DNA of 63,635 bases, taken from positions 1 through 63,635 of the forward strand of contig JADZFR010000005.1 of the NCBI GenBank assembly GCA_020849795.1. Reading direction: 5' to 3'. The first letter of the stretch is position 1. Every line of letters begins with the position of its first letter. Under the pieces are notes generated by a model. It was given only the letters and a program-made list of their open reading frames with translations. It was not told the origin of the DNA and ran no database searches. Origin of the DNA: Planctomycetota bacterium. Its GTDB lineage: Bacteria > Planctomycetota > UBA8742 > UBA2392. Of this stretch, positions 8,719 through 17,569 are shown piece after piece. The position numbers and the translations under genes are program-made.

Positions 8719-9681
8719 ATGAGCAGGATGTTGCTTTGGGCCGGCGCTGCGGCGTTGGCTGTGGGTACCGCTGTGGTGCCTGTGACTGCGGACGAACATT
8801 CCGATGCGAAGCTTGGCCTGCTGGCGGAAGTGCCCGCGCCCAAGGAACTCAAGATCAAGGACGGCACCGCTGAGGGTCACAAGACTCCGGCCGAAGTTCT
8901 GGGCAAGGCGATCAAGGCAGCCAAAGCCGACGAGATGGAAACGCTCAAGGCGTGCCTGGGCAAAGACGCCGCCCGTAACGCCGACTATGACTACTACGGC
9001 GGGTTCGGCGAAGAGAAGGGCTCAACCTACCTCAAGGCATTCGGCAAGCTGCTCGCGGCGTATGACGACAAAGCCGAGAACATGAAGACCATGGAACAGG
9101 GCACCGTCGGCAACTATGCCGTGGTGGCCGTGCGCAAGGGCGAAGCCGTGCACATGGTGCGCTGCGTGCGCGAGGCGCCTGAGGAAGCTGACAAGGAAGG
9201 CGGCAAGAAGGTTTACAACTGGTTCCTGGCAAGCTGCACGCCCTCGGATTACCGCGTTGATTACAACACCTCGGCCATGAAGACCTTCCGCGAGACGCTG
9301 GACAGCGGCGACGTGGCCAAGCTGAAAGAGTTCATCCAGGAACAGGACACACCGACGCTGAACCTGCTGAAAGATGTGCAGGAAGGCGTTGACCCGTACG
9401 CCCTGCTGATGAAGCGCCTGCAGAAGATCGGCAAGAACGCCGAGAAGCCGGTGCTGCTGCTTTCGCGCTGGGGTTCAGGCTATGAGAACCAGGTTGCCTT
9501 CTGGTTCCACAGCGACACCGCCGACACTTTTATCGTGCTGCGATTCCGCGATGACTCCAGCGACTGGGAGAACAAGAAGTACCAGACCAAGGTTTACCTG
9601 GACCTGTACAACATTGCCGAGTTCCACAAGGACGCCGGCGACCACTTCAAGAACTTCATCAACGACTGGGATTGGGGATAA
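8719..9681 (+). CDS. Secreted protein of unknown function
   Basis: The protein has 320 residues with a signal peptide (LLWAGAAALAVGTAVVPVTA). The mature part is rich in Lys and Glu and seems to hold two similar alpha/beta halves (KAIKAAKADEMETLKACL and SAMKTFRETLDSGDVAKLKEFI), reminiscent of DUF4878/NTF2-like lumazine-fold repeats, though I do not recognise a named family. ATG 8719 is preferred over 8713 because GGAG is correctly spaced. A strong terminator follows directly. Confidence 0.8.
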   Translation: MSRMLLWAGAAALAVGTAVVPVTADEHSDAKLGLLAEVPAPKELKIKDGTAEGHKTPAEVLGKAIKAAKADEMETLKACLGKDAARNADYDYYGGFGEEKGSTYLKAFGKLLAAYDDKAENMKTMEQGTVGNYAVVAVRKGEAVHMVRCVREAPEEADKEGGKKVYNWFLASCTPSDYRVDYNTSAMKTFRETLDSGDVAKLKEFIQEQDTPTLNLLKDVQEGVDPYALLMKRLQKIGKNAEKPVLLLSRWGSGYENQVAFWFHSDTADTFIVLRFRDDSSDWENKKYQTKVYLDLYNIAEFHKDAGDHFKNFINDWDWG

Positions 9682-9696
9682 CCAACCCGCGGCAAG

Positions 9697-9726
9697 AAAA
9701 GAGCCCGCCTTGCGGCGGGCTCTTTT
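9697..9726. terminator. Intrinsic terminator, bidirectional
   Basis: A 13-bp perfect stem (AAAAGAGCCCGCC / GGCGGGCTCTTTT) with loop TTGC lies 15 bp after the stop of the 8719 gene. It serves this gene and the convergent zinc-ribbon gene. Confidence 0.9.
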
Positions 9727-9741
9727 GTTTTTGAGTTGCTG

Positions 9742-10152
9742 TCAACTTGCTGCGGGCGGCCGCGACTTTGCGGGCAGTTTGACCTCGGTCTTCGGCTTCA
9801 GCTTGCCGGGCAGGTTCGGCCGGGTACCGCCCGACTTGACGACTGGGGCCGTTGGCCTGCGCGTAGGTTGCGCGGGCGCCGGTGCTGCTTGTGCTGGTGC
9901 CGGTGCGGGCGCAGTACGTGCAGACGGTGCCGGGGCCGGCGCAGTGCGCGTCGAGGCAGTCGGTGCAGGTACAGAGCGCGTTGAGGGCGAGGCAGCGGGT
10001 GCCGCGCGCTTGGACGTCGCCGCCGCGGGCAGACTCTCTGTTGGGACATCCACGGGCTTGCCGCACTGCTTGCATGCAAATTTCTTGCCCGCGTACTGAT
10101 CAGCAATGCTGTACGCGCGACCGCAATGGGGACAACTGAACTGGATCGGCAT
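9742..10152 (-). CDS. Zinc-ribbon protein with Pro-Ala-rich low-complexity tail
   Basis: This is a 136-residue protein. The N-terminal 35 residues form a zinc ribbon (CPHCGRAYSIADQYAGKKF then CKQC), of the MJ0042 or zinc-ribbon_2 type common in planctomycetes and myxobacteria. The remainder is a Pro/Ala/Thr-rich disordered linker with repeated TAPAPAPSAR-like units, ending in a basic tail. There is no membrane segment. The first 35 residues are clearly paralogous to those of the next gene upstream (10222-11313). The start at 10152 matches the paralogue's MPI. Confidence 0.8.
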   Translation of the reverse strand: MPIQFSCPHCGRAYSIADQYAGKKFACKQCGKPVDVPTESLPAAATSKRAAPAASPSTRSVPAPTASTRTAPAPAPSARTAPAPAPAQAAPAPAQPTRRPTAPVVKSGGTRPNLPGKLKPKTEVKLPAKSRPPAAS

Positions 10153-10221
10153 GACTATCCCTCGCTGCATTTGCCGGGGTCAATGATTATCGAATTGCCG
10201 GGGAAGTTCGCAACCGTTGCA

Positions 10222-11313
10222 TCACTCGGCTGACGCTGCGGGCTCGCGCGGCTTCGGTAGTTTCAGCCTGCTTTGTGACTTTGCATGCGGCGTGGTCTTG
10301 GGCTCTTTGGTTGCGGGTGCGCCCCGGTACTTCGGCTTGGGGCGTACGACCACGGACAGTGCCGTAAGAAGCCACCCGCCTAGCAGCACCCACAGGCCGT
10401 ACTCAATTGCTGCTAGCGTTGCGCCTGCATTGATGCTCAGGGCATCCAGCCCGCCAGCCGCCATCCATGCCTCAATGCCATAGCGAAAGGCCCCATAGAC
10501 AGCGCCGGCAGCGAACAGCGGGCCCAGCGCGGCCAGCACCCGATACCACCAGTGGCTCTTGCCTCTGCCGGCAAAGCGAATGTCGTCGATCACGGCGTGA
10601 AGCCCAAGCAGCGGGATCAGGTAAAGCGCGAAAAAAGCAAAGTACTCCATGTGACTCTCGCGCATCGCAAGCACCAGCGAGTTGTCGCCGTAAACACCCG
10701 CGTCGTGGAGCGCAACAACAAGCTCGGCGGCCTTCAACGGCAGCAGGTACCCGGCCAGAGCTCCAAAACCATCAACTCCCGGCGTGAACCACGGTAGAAA
10801 CAGCCCCGTACACATCGCAGCCACGCCCACGATCAAAACCAGGTTCCACATGCGCGGTGTGGGCACGTCGGGCATGGCGCGTGTGCTCTCGGCCCGGATG
10901 GGCTTCGGCAGGTCGGTGGGCGACTTGAGCCCGGTCGGCAGGCGCGGTGGCGGCGTCGGCTCGGGCATCACGTCCGGCACGAGCTCAAGATTGGCCCTGG
11001 TGGGCGCGCGGCTTGGGGCGGCGCTTTTTACGGTCACGCCTGCGGCTTTGGACGACGGAGGCGGCCGTTTGTCGCTGAGGATCACCGTGTCTGAGGGCAC
11101 GTTGCGCTTGGATGGCGTGCCTTTGGCAAGCTTTGCGGTGGAGTCGTGGTCCGTTCTGCGGGCTTTGACTTTGCCGGTCTTGATCTCGGCAATGTCGCCG
11201 CCCGGCACGGTGAGCTTGTTGCCGCATGACTTGCAGTCAAAGCGCCTGCCCGCGTTCTCGTCGGCGACGCGGTAGTCTCGACTGCAAATCGGGCAGCGAA
11301 ATGGGATCGGCAT
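10222..11313 (-). CDS. Zinc-ribbon membrane protein
   Basis: The protein has 363 residues. It starts with a zinc ribbon (CPICSRDYRVADENAGRRF, then CKSCG) almost identical in layout to its neighbour. A disordered charged linker of about 150 residues follows, and then four or so transmembrane segments (LVLIVGVAAMCTGLFLPWF; YFAFFALYLIPLLGL; VLAALGPLFAAGAVYGAF; YGLWVLLGGWLLTALSVVV). The function is unknown. The architecture suggests a membrane protein with a cytoplasmic ribbon for protein or nucleic acid contact. Confidence 0.8.
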   Translation of the reverse strand: MPIPFRCPICSRDYRVADENAGRRFDCKSCGNKLTVPGGDIAEIKTGKVKARRTDHDSTAKLAKGTPSKRNVPSDTVILSDKRPPPSSKAAGVTVKSAAPSRAPTRANLELVPDVMPEPTPPPRLPTGLKSPTDLPKPIRAESTRAMPDVPTPRMWNLVLIVGVAAMCTGLFLPWFTPGVDGFGALAGYLLPLKAAELVVALHDAGVYGDNSLVLAMRESHMEYFAFFALYLIPLLGLHAVIDDIRFAGRGKSHWWYRVLAALGPLFAAGAVYGAFRYGIEAWMAAGGLDALSINAGATLAAIEYGLWVLLGGWLLTALSVVVRPKPKYRGAPATKEPKTTPHAKSQSRLKLPKPREPAASAE

Positions 11314-11359
11314 GGGTATGCCCCCATTATCGGCTTGCGCCGTGCGATACGCAACGCGG

Positions 11360-11827
11360 CTATCCCGCCAATTCGGCCAATGTCTCGAGCACTTTCTCGG
11401 CGTGGCCATCTACCTTGACCGGGCTCCACACCTTCGCGATTTCGCCCTTGGGGTCGATCAAATAGGTGCTGCGAATGATGCCCATGAACTTTCGGCCATA
11501 CATGCTCTTTTCGCCATAGCAGCCGTATGCGCTGCACACGGCATGGTCTTCGTCGCACAACAGGGCAACGCCAAGTTTCTGCTTTTGCTCGAACTTCTTT
11601 TGCGCGGCTTGGCCGTCGGGGCTGATCCCGAGCACGACCGCGCCCAGCTTTGCAAATTCCGACACCTGACCGGTGAAGGCGATTGCTTCTTTAGTTCAGC
11701 CGCTGGTGTTCGCCTTGGGGTACGCGAACAGCACCACCCACTTGCCCTTGTAGCCTGCAAGCGAGTGCTGCTTGCCGTCCTGGTCCGGTAGTTTGAAGGC
11801 AGGCGCCCTGTCACCTTGCTTCAGCAT
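11360..11827 (-). CDS. bcp: Bcp/AhpC-TSA peroxiredoxin, probable selenoprotein (TGA = Sec44)
   Basis: The enzyme reduces hydroperoxides and has 155 residues if TGA is read through. The ATG at 11827 (GGAG upstream) opens a typical Bcp N-terminus (LKQGDRAPAFKLPDQDGK, WVVLFAYPKANTSG). The next codon is TGA at 11696-11698, followed in the same frame by TKEAIAF and the rest of Bcp (LGISPDGQ, YGEKSMYGRKFMGIIRSTYLID). In Bcp the position before TKEA is the peroxidatic cysteine, so TGA replaces exactly that residue. The usual resolving Cys five residues on is Ile. A SECIS-like hairpin follows the TGA. A nonsense mutation is the alternative, but it would have to hit this one codon with no other damage. 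Confidence 0.85.
11659..11679 (-). promoter_or_regulatory. Candidate bacterial SECIS element within the peroxiredoxin gene
   Basis: On the minus strand the mRNA can fold CC-UU-CACC / GGUG-UC-GG around a five-base loop GGUCA. This gives six base pairs with a 2x2 internal loop. The loop begins with GGU 24 bases after the UGA, inside the spacing accepted for bacterial SECIS elements, which carry a G near the start of the apical loop for SelB. Folding was done by eye. Confidence 0.6.
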
Positions 11828-11895
11828 CTTTGCTCCGTTCTTGTTCCAGCCGCCCCGGCACTATAGCTTGCAACTGTCACTGAGCAGGAGCAGGC

Positions 11896-13911
11896 GTGGC
11901 TGGACAACCGACCGTTGATGCCGTGCAGGCCAAGGGCTATGCCCGGCTTTCCCCCGCGCTGCGGGGCCGGTTGGCAGACATCTGCACGCTTGCAGCGGCG
12001 GCGGCCAGCATTGTGGCGCTGTTTCCGTCCCCCAGGCTCGAAGGCGTCTGGCTGCGTTTGCCGGTGCTGCTGGCGCTACTGGTGTTGCTCCCGGTCACTT
12101 GGGTGCTGTTTCGGCGCAAGGCGCAATCGACGTCTCCTGTTTTGCGCGGCGGGTTTGCCGCCGGACTGGCCGGCCTCAGCCTGCTGGCGATGGCGCTGCT
12201 GCATGCCTCGGGCTGGTCCGCGTTGGCCGGGCTGCTGAGCATGGCCGCGGTGTTCACCCTGCGCGGATCGGTAAGCAAGGCGCTGGTGCGCGGCCGTGAC
12301 CTGCGCACCACCGAGCGCAAGGCCCTGACCGTCGTGTTCGAGAACATCGAGAGTCTGGCGGCGGCGCTGGTGCTCGTGCTGCTGGTCTGGCACTTCGGAC
12401 TTGAGGCCTTTCGCATCCCGTCCGGCAGCATGGCGCCTACACTGCTGGGCGACCCGGTCACCGGCGACCGCGTGCTTGTAGACAAGTTCACATACACGTG
12501 GCGCGACCCGCAGCGCTGGGAGCCGGTGGTGTTCCGCTACCCGCTGCGCCGCGGCGAGCCCTACGTCAAGCGCTGCATCGGCCTGCCCGGCGAACAGGTA
12601 CTGATTGCCCAGGGCGACATCTACATCAAGCGCAATGAAGGAGCCGAGATCGAACTGCTCGCCAAGCCGCCACGCCCCCGGGAAGTGCTCTGGCTGCCAT
12701 ATGTCACCCGGCTGCAGGACAAGACCGAGTGGGTGAAACACTTTCATCGCAGCGGCAGCGCCGAACTCGTGGATGGAAAGATCGTGCTGGGTGACGGCGG
12801 CTCCGCCACGTTTCCGCGCGGTAAAGGCGACGAAGCCGGCGACGCCGTGGACCACGACGCCAGCTTTGGAGCCACCGAGAGCCCGAAAGAGCAGTTCGGG
12901 AACCATATCGTGGGCGACCTGCGCATCCGGGCAATCGCCGACCTGGCCGACGGCAAAGGCGTTGAGATTCAGCTGATCCGCGACGCGGACGAGTACAGCC
13001 TAGTGTTGAAAGCGGGCAGTGTTGAGCTGTTTCATGCCGAAGCCGGCGGATCGCACACTTCCAAACTGGCAGTGGAGGACCTGAGCGGCGTTGAAATTGG
13101 CGACAGCGTCGACTTCGCGTTTTCGCTGGCCGACGGCGAGCTTGTCGTCGAAATTGACGGCAAGCGCAGGACGGTGCAGCACGTAGGCACGGCACTGCTC
13201 GACCAGTTGCGCGCCCGCGACGCCGAAAAGCGCATTCGGCTTGACGGCCCGGAGGCTATGCGCATGGCTGGGGACGAGCCGGCGGGCGGACGTCGGGGTC
13301 GCATCCGCCTTTTGCCTGCGGGCGGCAAGGCATCGGTGACCGTGCATGGAATTGACCGCGACATCTACTACATCGGGCGTACGCTCGAAGAGCCGCAGCA
13401 ACGCCGCGAGCTTCCGATGGGCGTGAGTCTCGAGGGCGACCACTACTTTGTGCTGGGCGACAACTCGCCCGGCAGCGCCGACTGCCGGTACTGGATTCGC
13501 GTGACGCTGTTCCTGGAGGACGGCACCCAAGTGACTGGTTCGCTGGATGACCCGACGCAGCCCGAACTGGTAAGCCTGCTGAAGAAGGCGACGGAACAGG
13601 CCGACCCCTATAGCGCGTACCACAAGTTGTTCCGGCTTGCGCATTTCACGGCCGAAGAACGCGGTGACGACCGCGAGCAAGCCGACGCGCGCACGGTGCA
13701 GGAGGCCTTTGACCAGTTCAAGGCAGCGGCCCGCAACCACGGCCGCGGCGCCATTGATTTCTGGACGGAGGGCGGGGGTTATGTGCGCGTTTCGTTGAAA
13801 GACATCAACGCGATCCAGGTCGAACGCCACCCCTATGTGCAGCGTGAACTGTTCGTGGGGCGGCCTTTTGCCGTGTTTCTTTCGCCCCGCGGCATGAAAC
13901 TGATCGATTGA
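11896..13911 (+). CDS. lepB: Signal peptidase I with large inserted domain
   Basis: This 671-residue membrane protease removes signal peptides. The N-terminus has several membrane segments (roughly 30-45, 52-72, 85-105) and an anchor at 152-168. The catalytic Ser178 lies in IPSGSMAPTL and Lys225 in PYVKRCIGLPGE. The later conserved GDNSPGSADCRYW is at 521-533. Between the Lys box and this motif are about 270 extra residues (about 250-510), with a beta-rich stretch (LRIRAIADLADGKGVEIQLI, FAFSLADGELVVEIDGK) resembling a LamG-like jelly roll. A further 135 residues follow the last box. The start is GTG with GCAGGAGCAGG upstream. Confidence 0.9.
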   Translation: MAGQPTVDAVQAKGYARLSPALRGRLADICTLAAAAASIVALFPSPRLEGVWLRLPVLLALLVLLPVTWVLFRRKAQSTSPVLRGGFAAGLAGLSLLAMALLHASGWSALAGLLSMAAVFTLRGSVSKALVRGRDLRTTERKALTVVFENIESLAAALVLVLLVWHFGLEAFRIPSGSMAPTLLGDPVTGDRVLVDKFTYTWRDPQRWEPVVFRYPLRRGEPYVKRCIGLPGEQVLIAQGDIYIKRNEGAEIELLAKPPRPREVLWLPYVTRLQDKTEWVKHFHRSGSAELVDGKIVLGDGGSATFPRGKGDEAGDAVDHDASFGATESPKEQFGNHIVGDLRIRAIADLADGKGVEIQLIRDADEYSLVLKAGSVELFHAEAGGSHTSKLAVEDLSGVEIGDSVDFAFSLADGELVVEIDGKRRTVQHVGTALLDQLRARDAEKRIRLDGPEAMRMAGDEPAGGRRGRIRLLPAGGKASVTVHGIDRDIYYIGRTLEEPQQRRELPMGVSLEGDHYFVLGDNSPGSADCRYWIRVTLFLEDGTQVTGSLDDPTQPELVSLLKKATEQADPYSAYHKLFRLAHFTAEERGDDREQADARTVQEAFDQFKAAARNHGRGAIDFWTEGGGYVRVSLKDINAIQVERHPYVQRELFVGRPFAVFLSPRGMKLID

Positions 13912-13990
13912 GCCCGGCGCCCGCCCTTGCGCGAGCGTTCAATAGGGGCCAACATGGTTCTTCCCCGTAGCACCCCGACAGGCTGAACGC

Positions 13991-15592
13991 ATGAGACTTG
14001 CCGCTTTTGTATTGGCCGCCTTGCTGGCGCCGTTTGCTTTCGCGCAAAGTGTCGCCGGTGGTTTCGAGACTCCGGTCCAGCAGGTGCTGAATCCCGTGAC
14101 CACGGGTCGCGCCATGGTATTTGCGCCCGATGGCCGCCTGTTCTACACGGAAAATTCGACGGGCCAGATCATGGTGGTCACGACGCCTACCACGACGCCG
14201 GGCGTGCCGACTGTCTTCGCGACCGTCTCGGGCTTCGTTGCGCCCACCGGCGGCAATGACCTGGGCCTGCACGGCATCTGCCTTCATCCGGGCTTCCCGC
14301 TGGCACCGGGCGACAGCACCAACCGCTTCATCTACGTCTGCCACGCCACCGGCTCAACCGGTGCGCCGCAGCTTGTGGTCAAGCGATTCCTTGAAAACAC
14401 CGCCGTGCCCGGCACAGCCGTCGTGGGCAGCGAAACACAGATCGGCGCCGCCGTTGTCATGGGCGGCGCGGCATCGAATTTTGGCGGTCGCATTGCGTTT
14501 GGCCCGGACGGCCTGTTGTACATCGCCGTCGGCGATGGCGGCAGCGCGGTGGCGCTTGCCGGCGGGTTCGCGCAAGACACCGCCGACAGCCGCGGAAAAG
14601 TGCTGCGGCTTCAGGCCGATGGCAGCATTCCGCTGACCAACCCGATCACCAGCAACGCGTACTATGCTCGCGGTCTGCGCAACCCGCGCGGAATTGCGTT
14701 CAACAGCACCACCGGCGACGGGTTCGTCGTGGATTCCGGCAACCCGACCACCAGCGGAGTCGATGAGGTCAACGTGTTGTCCGCGGCTGCGAACTTCGGG
14801 TGGGACACCAACGGCATCAGCGGCGCGCAAGGAAATGCCAACTACGTCGACCCGGCCTGGGTGCTGGCCCACACGTTTGATCCGTCGGGGGTGGCGTTCT
14901 ACCCAAGTGCTGCCACGGCTTTTCCCGCAATCGGTTATCGCGGCGGCGTGGTGTATGTTGGCAGCGAAGCAGCCTCGGGCGCCATTCACCGGGTGGTCCT
15001 GACCGGCAGCAACGAACGTGTCGGTGTGGCAGCGTGGCCGCTGGCAAGCGGGTTTTCCGGCCCTATGCGTGACCTGCAATTCGGCCCGGACGGCCACATG
15101 TACGCCTTGACCGACGGCGTGCTGTACCGGATTCGCTACGTCGGCAACACCTCGCCGAACAGTCCGGTTGCCAATGCCGGCGTAGACCAGTCCGTCGACG
15201 AAAGCGCACTGGTGACGCTGAATGGCAGCAACAGCTTTGACGGAGACGTCAGCGACGTGCTGCGCTTCACATGGCGACAGGTGGGCGGCGGGTTGCTGGT
15301 CACCATCGCCAATGCCACGACCGCGAGCCCGACATTCACAGCGCCGGCGGTGACCTTCACGCAGAACTATACGTTCGAACTGATCGTGGAAGACGGCAAC
15401 GGCGGTGTCAGCAATGACTTCGTGATTGTCACGATCAACGACACCGGCGGCAACGAAGGACCACCCAAGAAGCTGCTGGAGGCACCGGGCGAAGGCGGGT
15501 GCTCAACGGGCGGCGGGGCGACATGGCTGTTGCTGCTGATCGCGGGACTGCCGGCGCTGGTGCTTGCGACTCGCGGTGGCCGCCGCGCCTGA
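13991..15592 (+). CDS. Exported glucose/sorbosone dehydrogenase-like beta-propeller with PKD domain and C-terminal sorting signal
   Basis: The protein has 533 residues with a signal peptide ending in AFAQS. Residues about 30-385 form the PQQ-dependent sugar dehydrogenase propeller (MVFAPDGRLFYTENS, GLHGICLHPGF, GGRIAFGPDGLLYIAVGDGG, GLRNPRGIAF). A PKD-type domain follows (PVANAGVDQSVDESALVTLNG). The end is a Cys-Gly-rich patch (GEGGCSTGGG), a hydrophobic segment and GGRRA, which looks like a tripartite sorting tail. Whether it oxidises sugars is unknown. Confidence 0.85.
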   Translation: MRLAAFVLAALLAPFAFAQSVAGGFETPVQQVLNPVTTGRAMVFAPDGRLFYTENSTGQIMVVTTPTTTPGVPTVFATVSGFVAPTGGNDLGLHGICLHPGFPLAPGDSTNRFIYVCHATGSTGAPQLVVKRFLENTAVPGTAVVGSETQIGAAVVMGGAASNFGGRIAFGPDGLLYIAVGDGGSAVALAGGFAQDTADSRGKVLRLQADGSIPLTNPITSNAYYARGLRNPRGIAFNSTTGDGFVVDSGNPTTSGVDEVNVLSAAANFGWDTNGISGAQGNANYVDPAWVLAHTFDPSGVAFYPSAATAFPAIGYRGGVVYVGSEAASGAIHRVVLTGSNERVGVAAWPLASGFSGPMRDLQFGPDGHMYALTDGVLYRIRYVGNTSPNSPVANAGVDQSVDESALVTLNGSNSFDGDVSDVLRFTWRQVGGGLLVTIANATTASPTFTAPAVTFTQNYTFELIVEDGNGGVSNDFVIVTINDTGGNEGPPKKLLEAPGEGGCSTGGGATWLLLLIAGLPALVLATRGGRRA

Positions 15593-15604
15593 GTTGGTTC
15601 AGGA

Positions 15605-16369
15605 TTACTTGCCGTGCAACAGGCGGTCGGCGAGCATCGTCGGCAGCTCTTTGATCGCGCGCAGCTTTTCGACGGTAGTTTCGTAATCGTACTCGACGCG
15701 CCGGAACATCAGCCGGCTGCCGTCGATCACCACATAGCATGCGCGCGTGTCGTGGTCGCGGGGCTGGCCCACGCTGCCCACGTTCACCAGCAGCTTGCGA
15801 AAGCGCCGCAGGTCAAGCTCGCCGTTGTTCAGGTTTTTCGGGTGGCCATACTTGCCGGTCTCGCTGTAGATGCCCGGAATGTGGCTGTGCCCGCAGAAGC
15901 AGAAGCGGTCAAACTTGGCAAACATGCTGCGGATCTTGGGCTGGTCCAGGCTGTCCTTGGGAAACACGTACTCGTGCGTGGGCTTGCGCGGGCTGCCATG
16001 GACAAACAGCAGGTCGCCCTGCTTGTGCTGACGCACCTTGTTCAGGCTGTCCAGGTAATTCCAGTAGGCTTTGCGTTTCTCGGTGGACAGGTCGCGGCTG
16101 TTCAGTTGTTCGCGTGTCCATTCCACGCTGCGCATGGCACGTTCATTGAAGTCTTCGGCCACGAGCATCAAGGCTTCTTCGTGGTTGCCCAGCAGGCAAA
16201 GGTCAAAGCGCTCCATCGCGATGTCGAGCACTTCGCAGGGGTTGGGCCCGTAGTCGATCAGGTCACCCAGGCAATAAATCTTCTCGCAGCCGAGGTTGTC
16301 AATGTCCCCGAGCACTGCGTTCATGGCCTCGATGTTGCTGTGGATGTCCGAGACGATCGCGATGCGCAC
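15605..16369 (-). CDS. Calcineurin-like metallophosphoesterase (YfcE/DUF2436-type)
   Basis: This 254-residue enzyme has all five metal motifs: SDIHSN, GDLIDYGPNP, GNHEEAL, FVHGSPR and GHSHIPG. This layout fits the bacterial phosphodiesterase family with a di-metal centre (Mn or Fe expected). The physiological substrate is unknown. The start is GTG at 16369. It lies tail-to-tail with the previous gene with 12 bp between stops. Confidence 0.9.
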   Translation of the reverse strand: MRIAIVSDIHSNIEAMNAVLGDIDNLGCEKIYCLGDLIDYGPNPCEVLDIAMERFDLCLLGNHEEALMLVAEDFNERAMRSVEWTREQLNSRDLSTEKRKAYWNYLDSLNKVRQHKQGDLLFVHGSPRKPTHEYVFPKDSLDQPKIRSMFAKFDRFCFCGHSHIPGIYSETGKYGHPKNLNNGELDLRRFRKLLVNVGSVGQPRDHDTRACYVVIDGSRLMFRRVEYDYETTVEKLRAIKELPTMLADRLLHGK

Positions 16370-16467
16370 TGCGTTGCCTTCCCCGCTTCAAGCCTTCGGG
16401 CTATCCCTGCTGAGTTCCGTAACGGCATGATCGGCGAATTGGCGGCGATTGGCAAGGGCCAAGAAAT

Positions 16468-16491
16468 GGCCCCGGCAAAGGCGCCGGGGCC
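16468..16491. terminator. Hairpin, probable terminator for the pseudopilin operon
   Basis: A 9-bp perfect stem (GGCCCCGGC / GCCGGGGCC) with a six-base loop lies 21 bp beyond the stop of the last pseudopilin gene. There is no strong T tract, so it may also act as a 3' end stabiliser. Confidence 0.55.
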
Positions 16492-16511
16492 GGTGTGTCT
16501 GCGGTAGCGAA

Positions 16512-17558
16512 TCAGCGCAGGATCTTGAGGTCGGCTTCGTCCAGGCGGTACATCGGCCCCGACACGGGCAACTGCACTGCGCGGGCGAACGAGCGATAGG
16601 TACCGTCGCCGGTGGTCGGGTCCATGCGCTGCAGGCCGCGGTCCACCATCATCAGATCCACCATCACGACGCTCGGATAGTTCCAGCGCGACGACACGAA
16701 GCCGCGGTCCATCGACGTTGATGTCTGCCAGTTTCCGCCAAACTCCACGCGGTCGCCGTCCGGGGGAGTCGGCAGAAGCAGGGTCACGTTGCCAGCCGCC
16801 GGCGGCTGCACGCCCGGCGGTTGTGCCCGCGCGCCCTGTGCAACCCAGAGCCACTTGCTGTTGGGGTGGTTGCGACGGCATTCGGGCATGATGTCGTAGC
16901 GGAAGTCGCGAAAGCGCTCGGCTACCTGGAATGCGGCCTGGTCATCGACGTACATGTGCACGGCGTAGACAAAGCTCGCAAGCTCGTCCTCGGTGACGGT
17001 CATCGGCGTGACGGCCTTGGAGCCTTTGCCGATGGCTGCAATCTCGGCCAGGCTGCGTTGCGGAATCAAGCGGCGCACCAGGTAGGCACCTTCTTCCTGA
17101 TAATCCTTGATGTCAGGGCGTCGGCGCAGGTAGTAGACGACCAGTGCCTCGCCGGTGACGTACTTGCGCTGGGTTGCATCCCACCAGGTGTTGGTGCCAT
17201 AGAACGACAGGAACTCACGAATGTTGCGTGACTGGTTTTCGTCCGGCGCCACCCAGTCCGACATGGTCGTGTACACCTGGCCTTCGCGGGCACTGTTGGG
17301 GTCGCGCCAGTCGGCCGGCGTCAAGCTGCGCATATGGACCGACTCTTTCGCTTCGCCGGTCTTCATCTTCAGCATGTCCTGTTCAATCATGTCCAGCGAT
17401 GCGCGCGCCTGGCTGTAGACGTCTACGCGCCTCGCGGCGCGCAGGTACATTTCCTGGGCGTTGCGGAACATCGAGTTCAGCATCAGCATCACCACCAGCA
17501 TCAGCGTGATGGCAATCATCAGCTCAAGCAGTGTGAAACCCTTCTGGAATTGCCTCAT
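16512..17558 (-). CDS. Type II secretion pseudopilin, GspJ-like
   Basis: The 348-residue protein has a class III prepilin signal (QKGFTLLELMIAITLMLVVM), cleaved after Gly by a prepilin peptidase. The large soluble domain (EQDMLKMKTGEAK, FLSFYGTNTWWD) is about as expected for minor pseudopilin J, which caps the secretion piston, but longer than usual. The ATG at 17558 has GGAG at eight bases. It is the last gene of five pseudopilin genes read in the same direction. Confidence 0.75.
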   Translation of the reverse strand: MRQFQKGFTLLELMIAITLMLVVMLMLNSMFRNAQEMYLRAARRVDVYSQARASLDMIEQDMLKMKTGEAKESVHMRSLTPADWRDPNSAREGQVYTTMSDWVAPDENQSRNIREFLSFYGTNTWWDATQRKYVTGEALVVYYLRRRPDIKDYQEEGAYLVRRLIPQRSLAEIAAIGKGSKAVTPMTVTEDELASFVYAVHMYVDDQAAFQVAERFRDFRYDIMPECRRNHPNSKWLWVAQGARAQPPGVQPPAAGNVTLLLPTPPDGDRVEFGGNWQTSTSMDRGFVSSRWNYPSVVMVDLMMVDRGLQRMDPTTGDGTYRSFARAVQLPVSGPMYRLDEADLKILR

Positions 17559-17569
17559 GGCGTGCTCCG

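Noticed and set aside
11360..11827. Frameshifted or broken bcp pseudogene
   Set aside because: The reading frame before and after the TGA is the same, the TGA is at the catalytic Cys, and the rest of the protein is intact.
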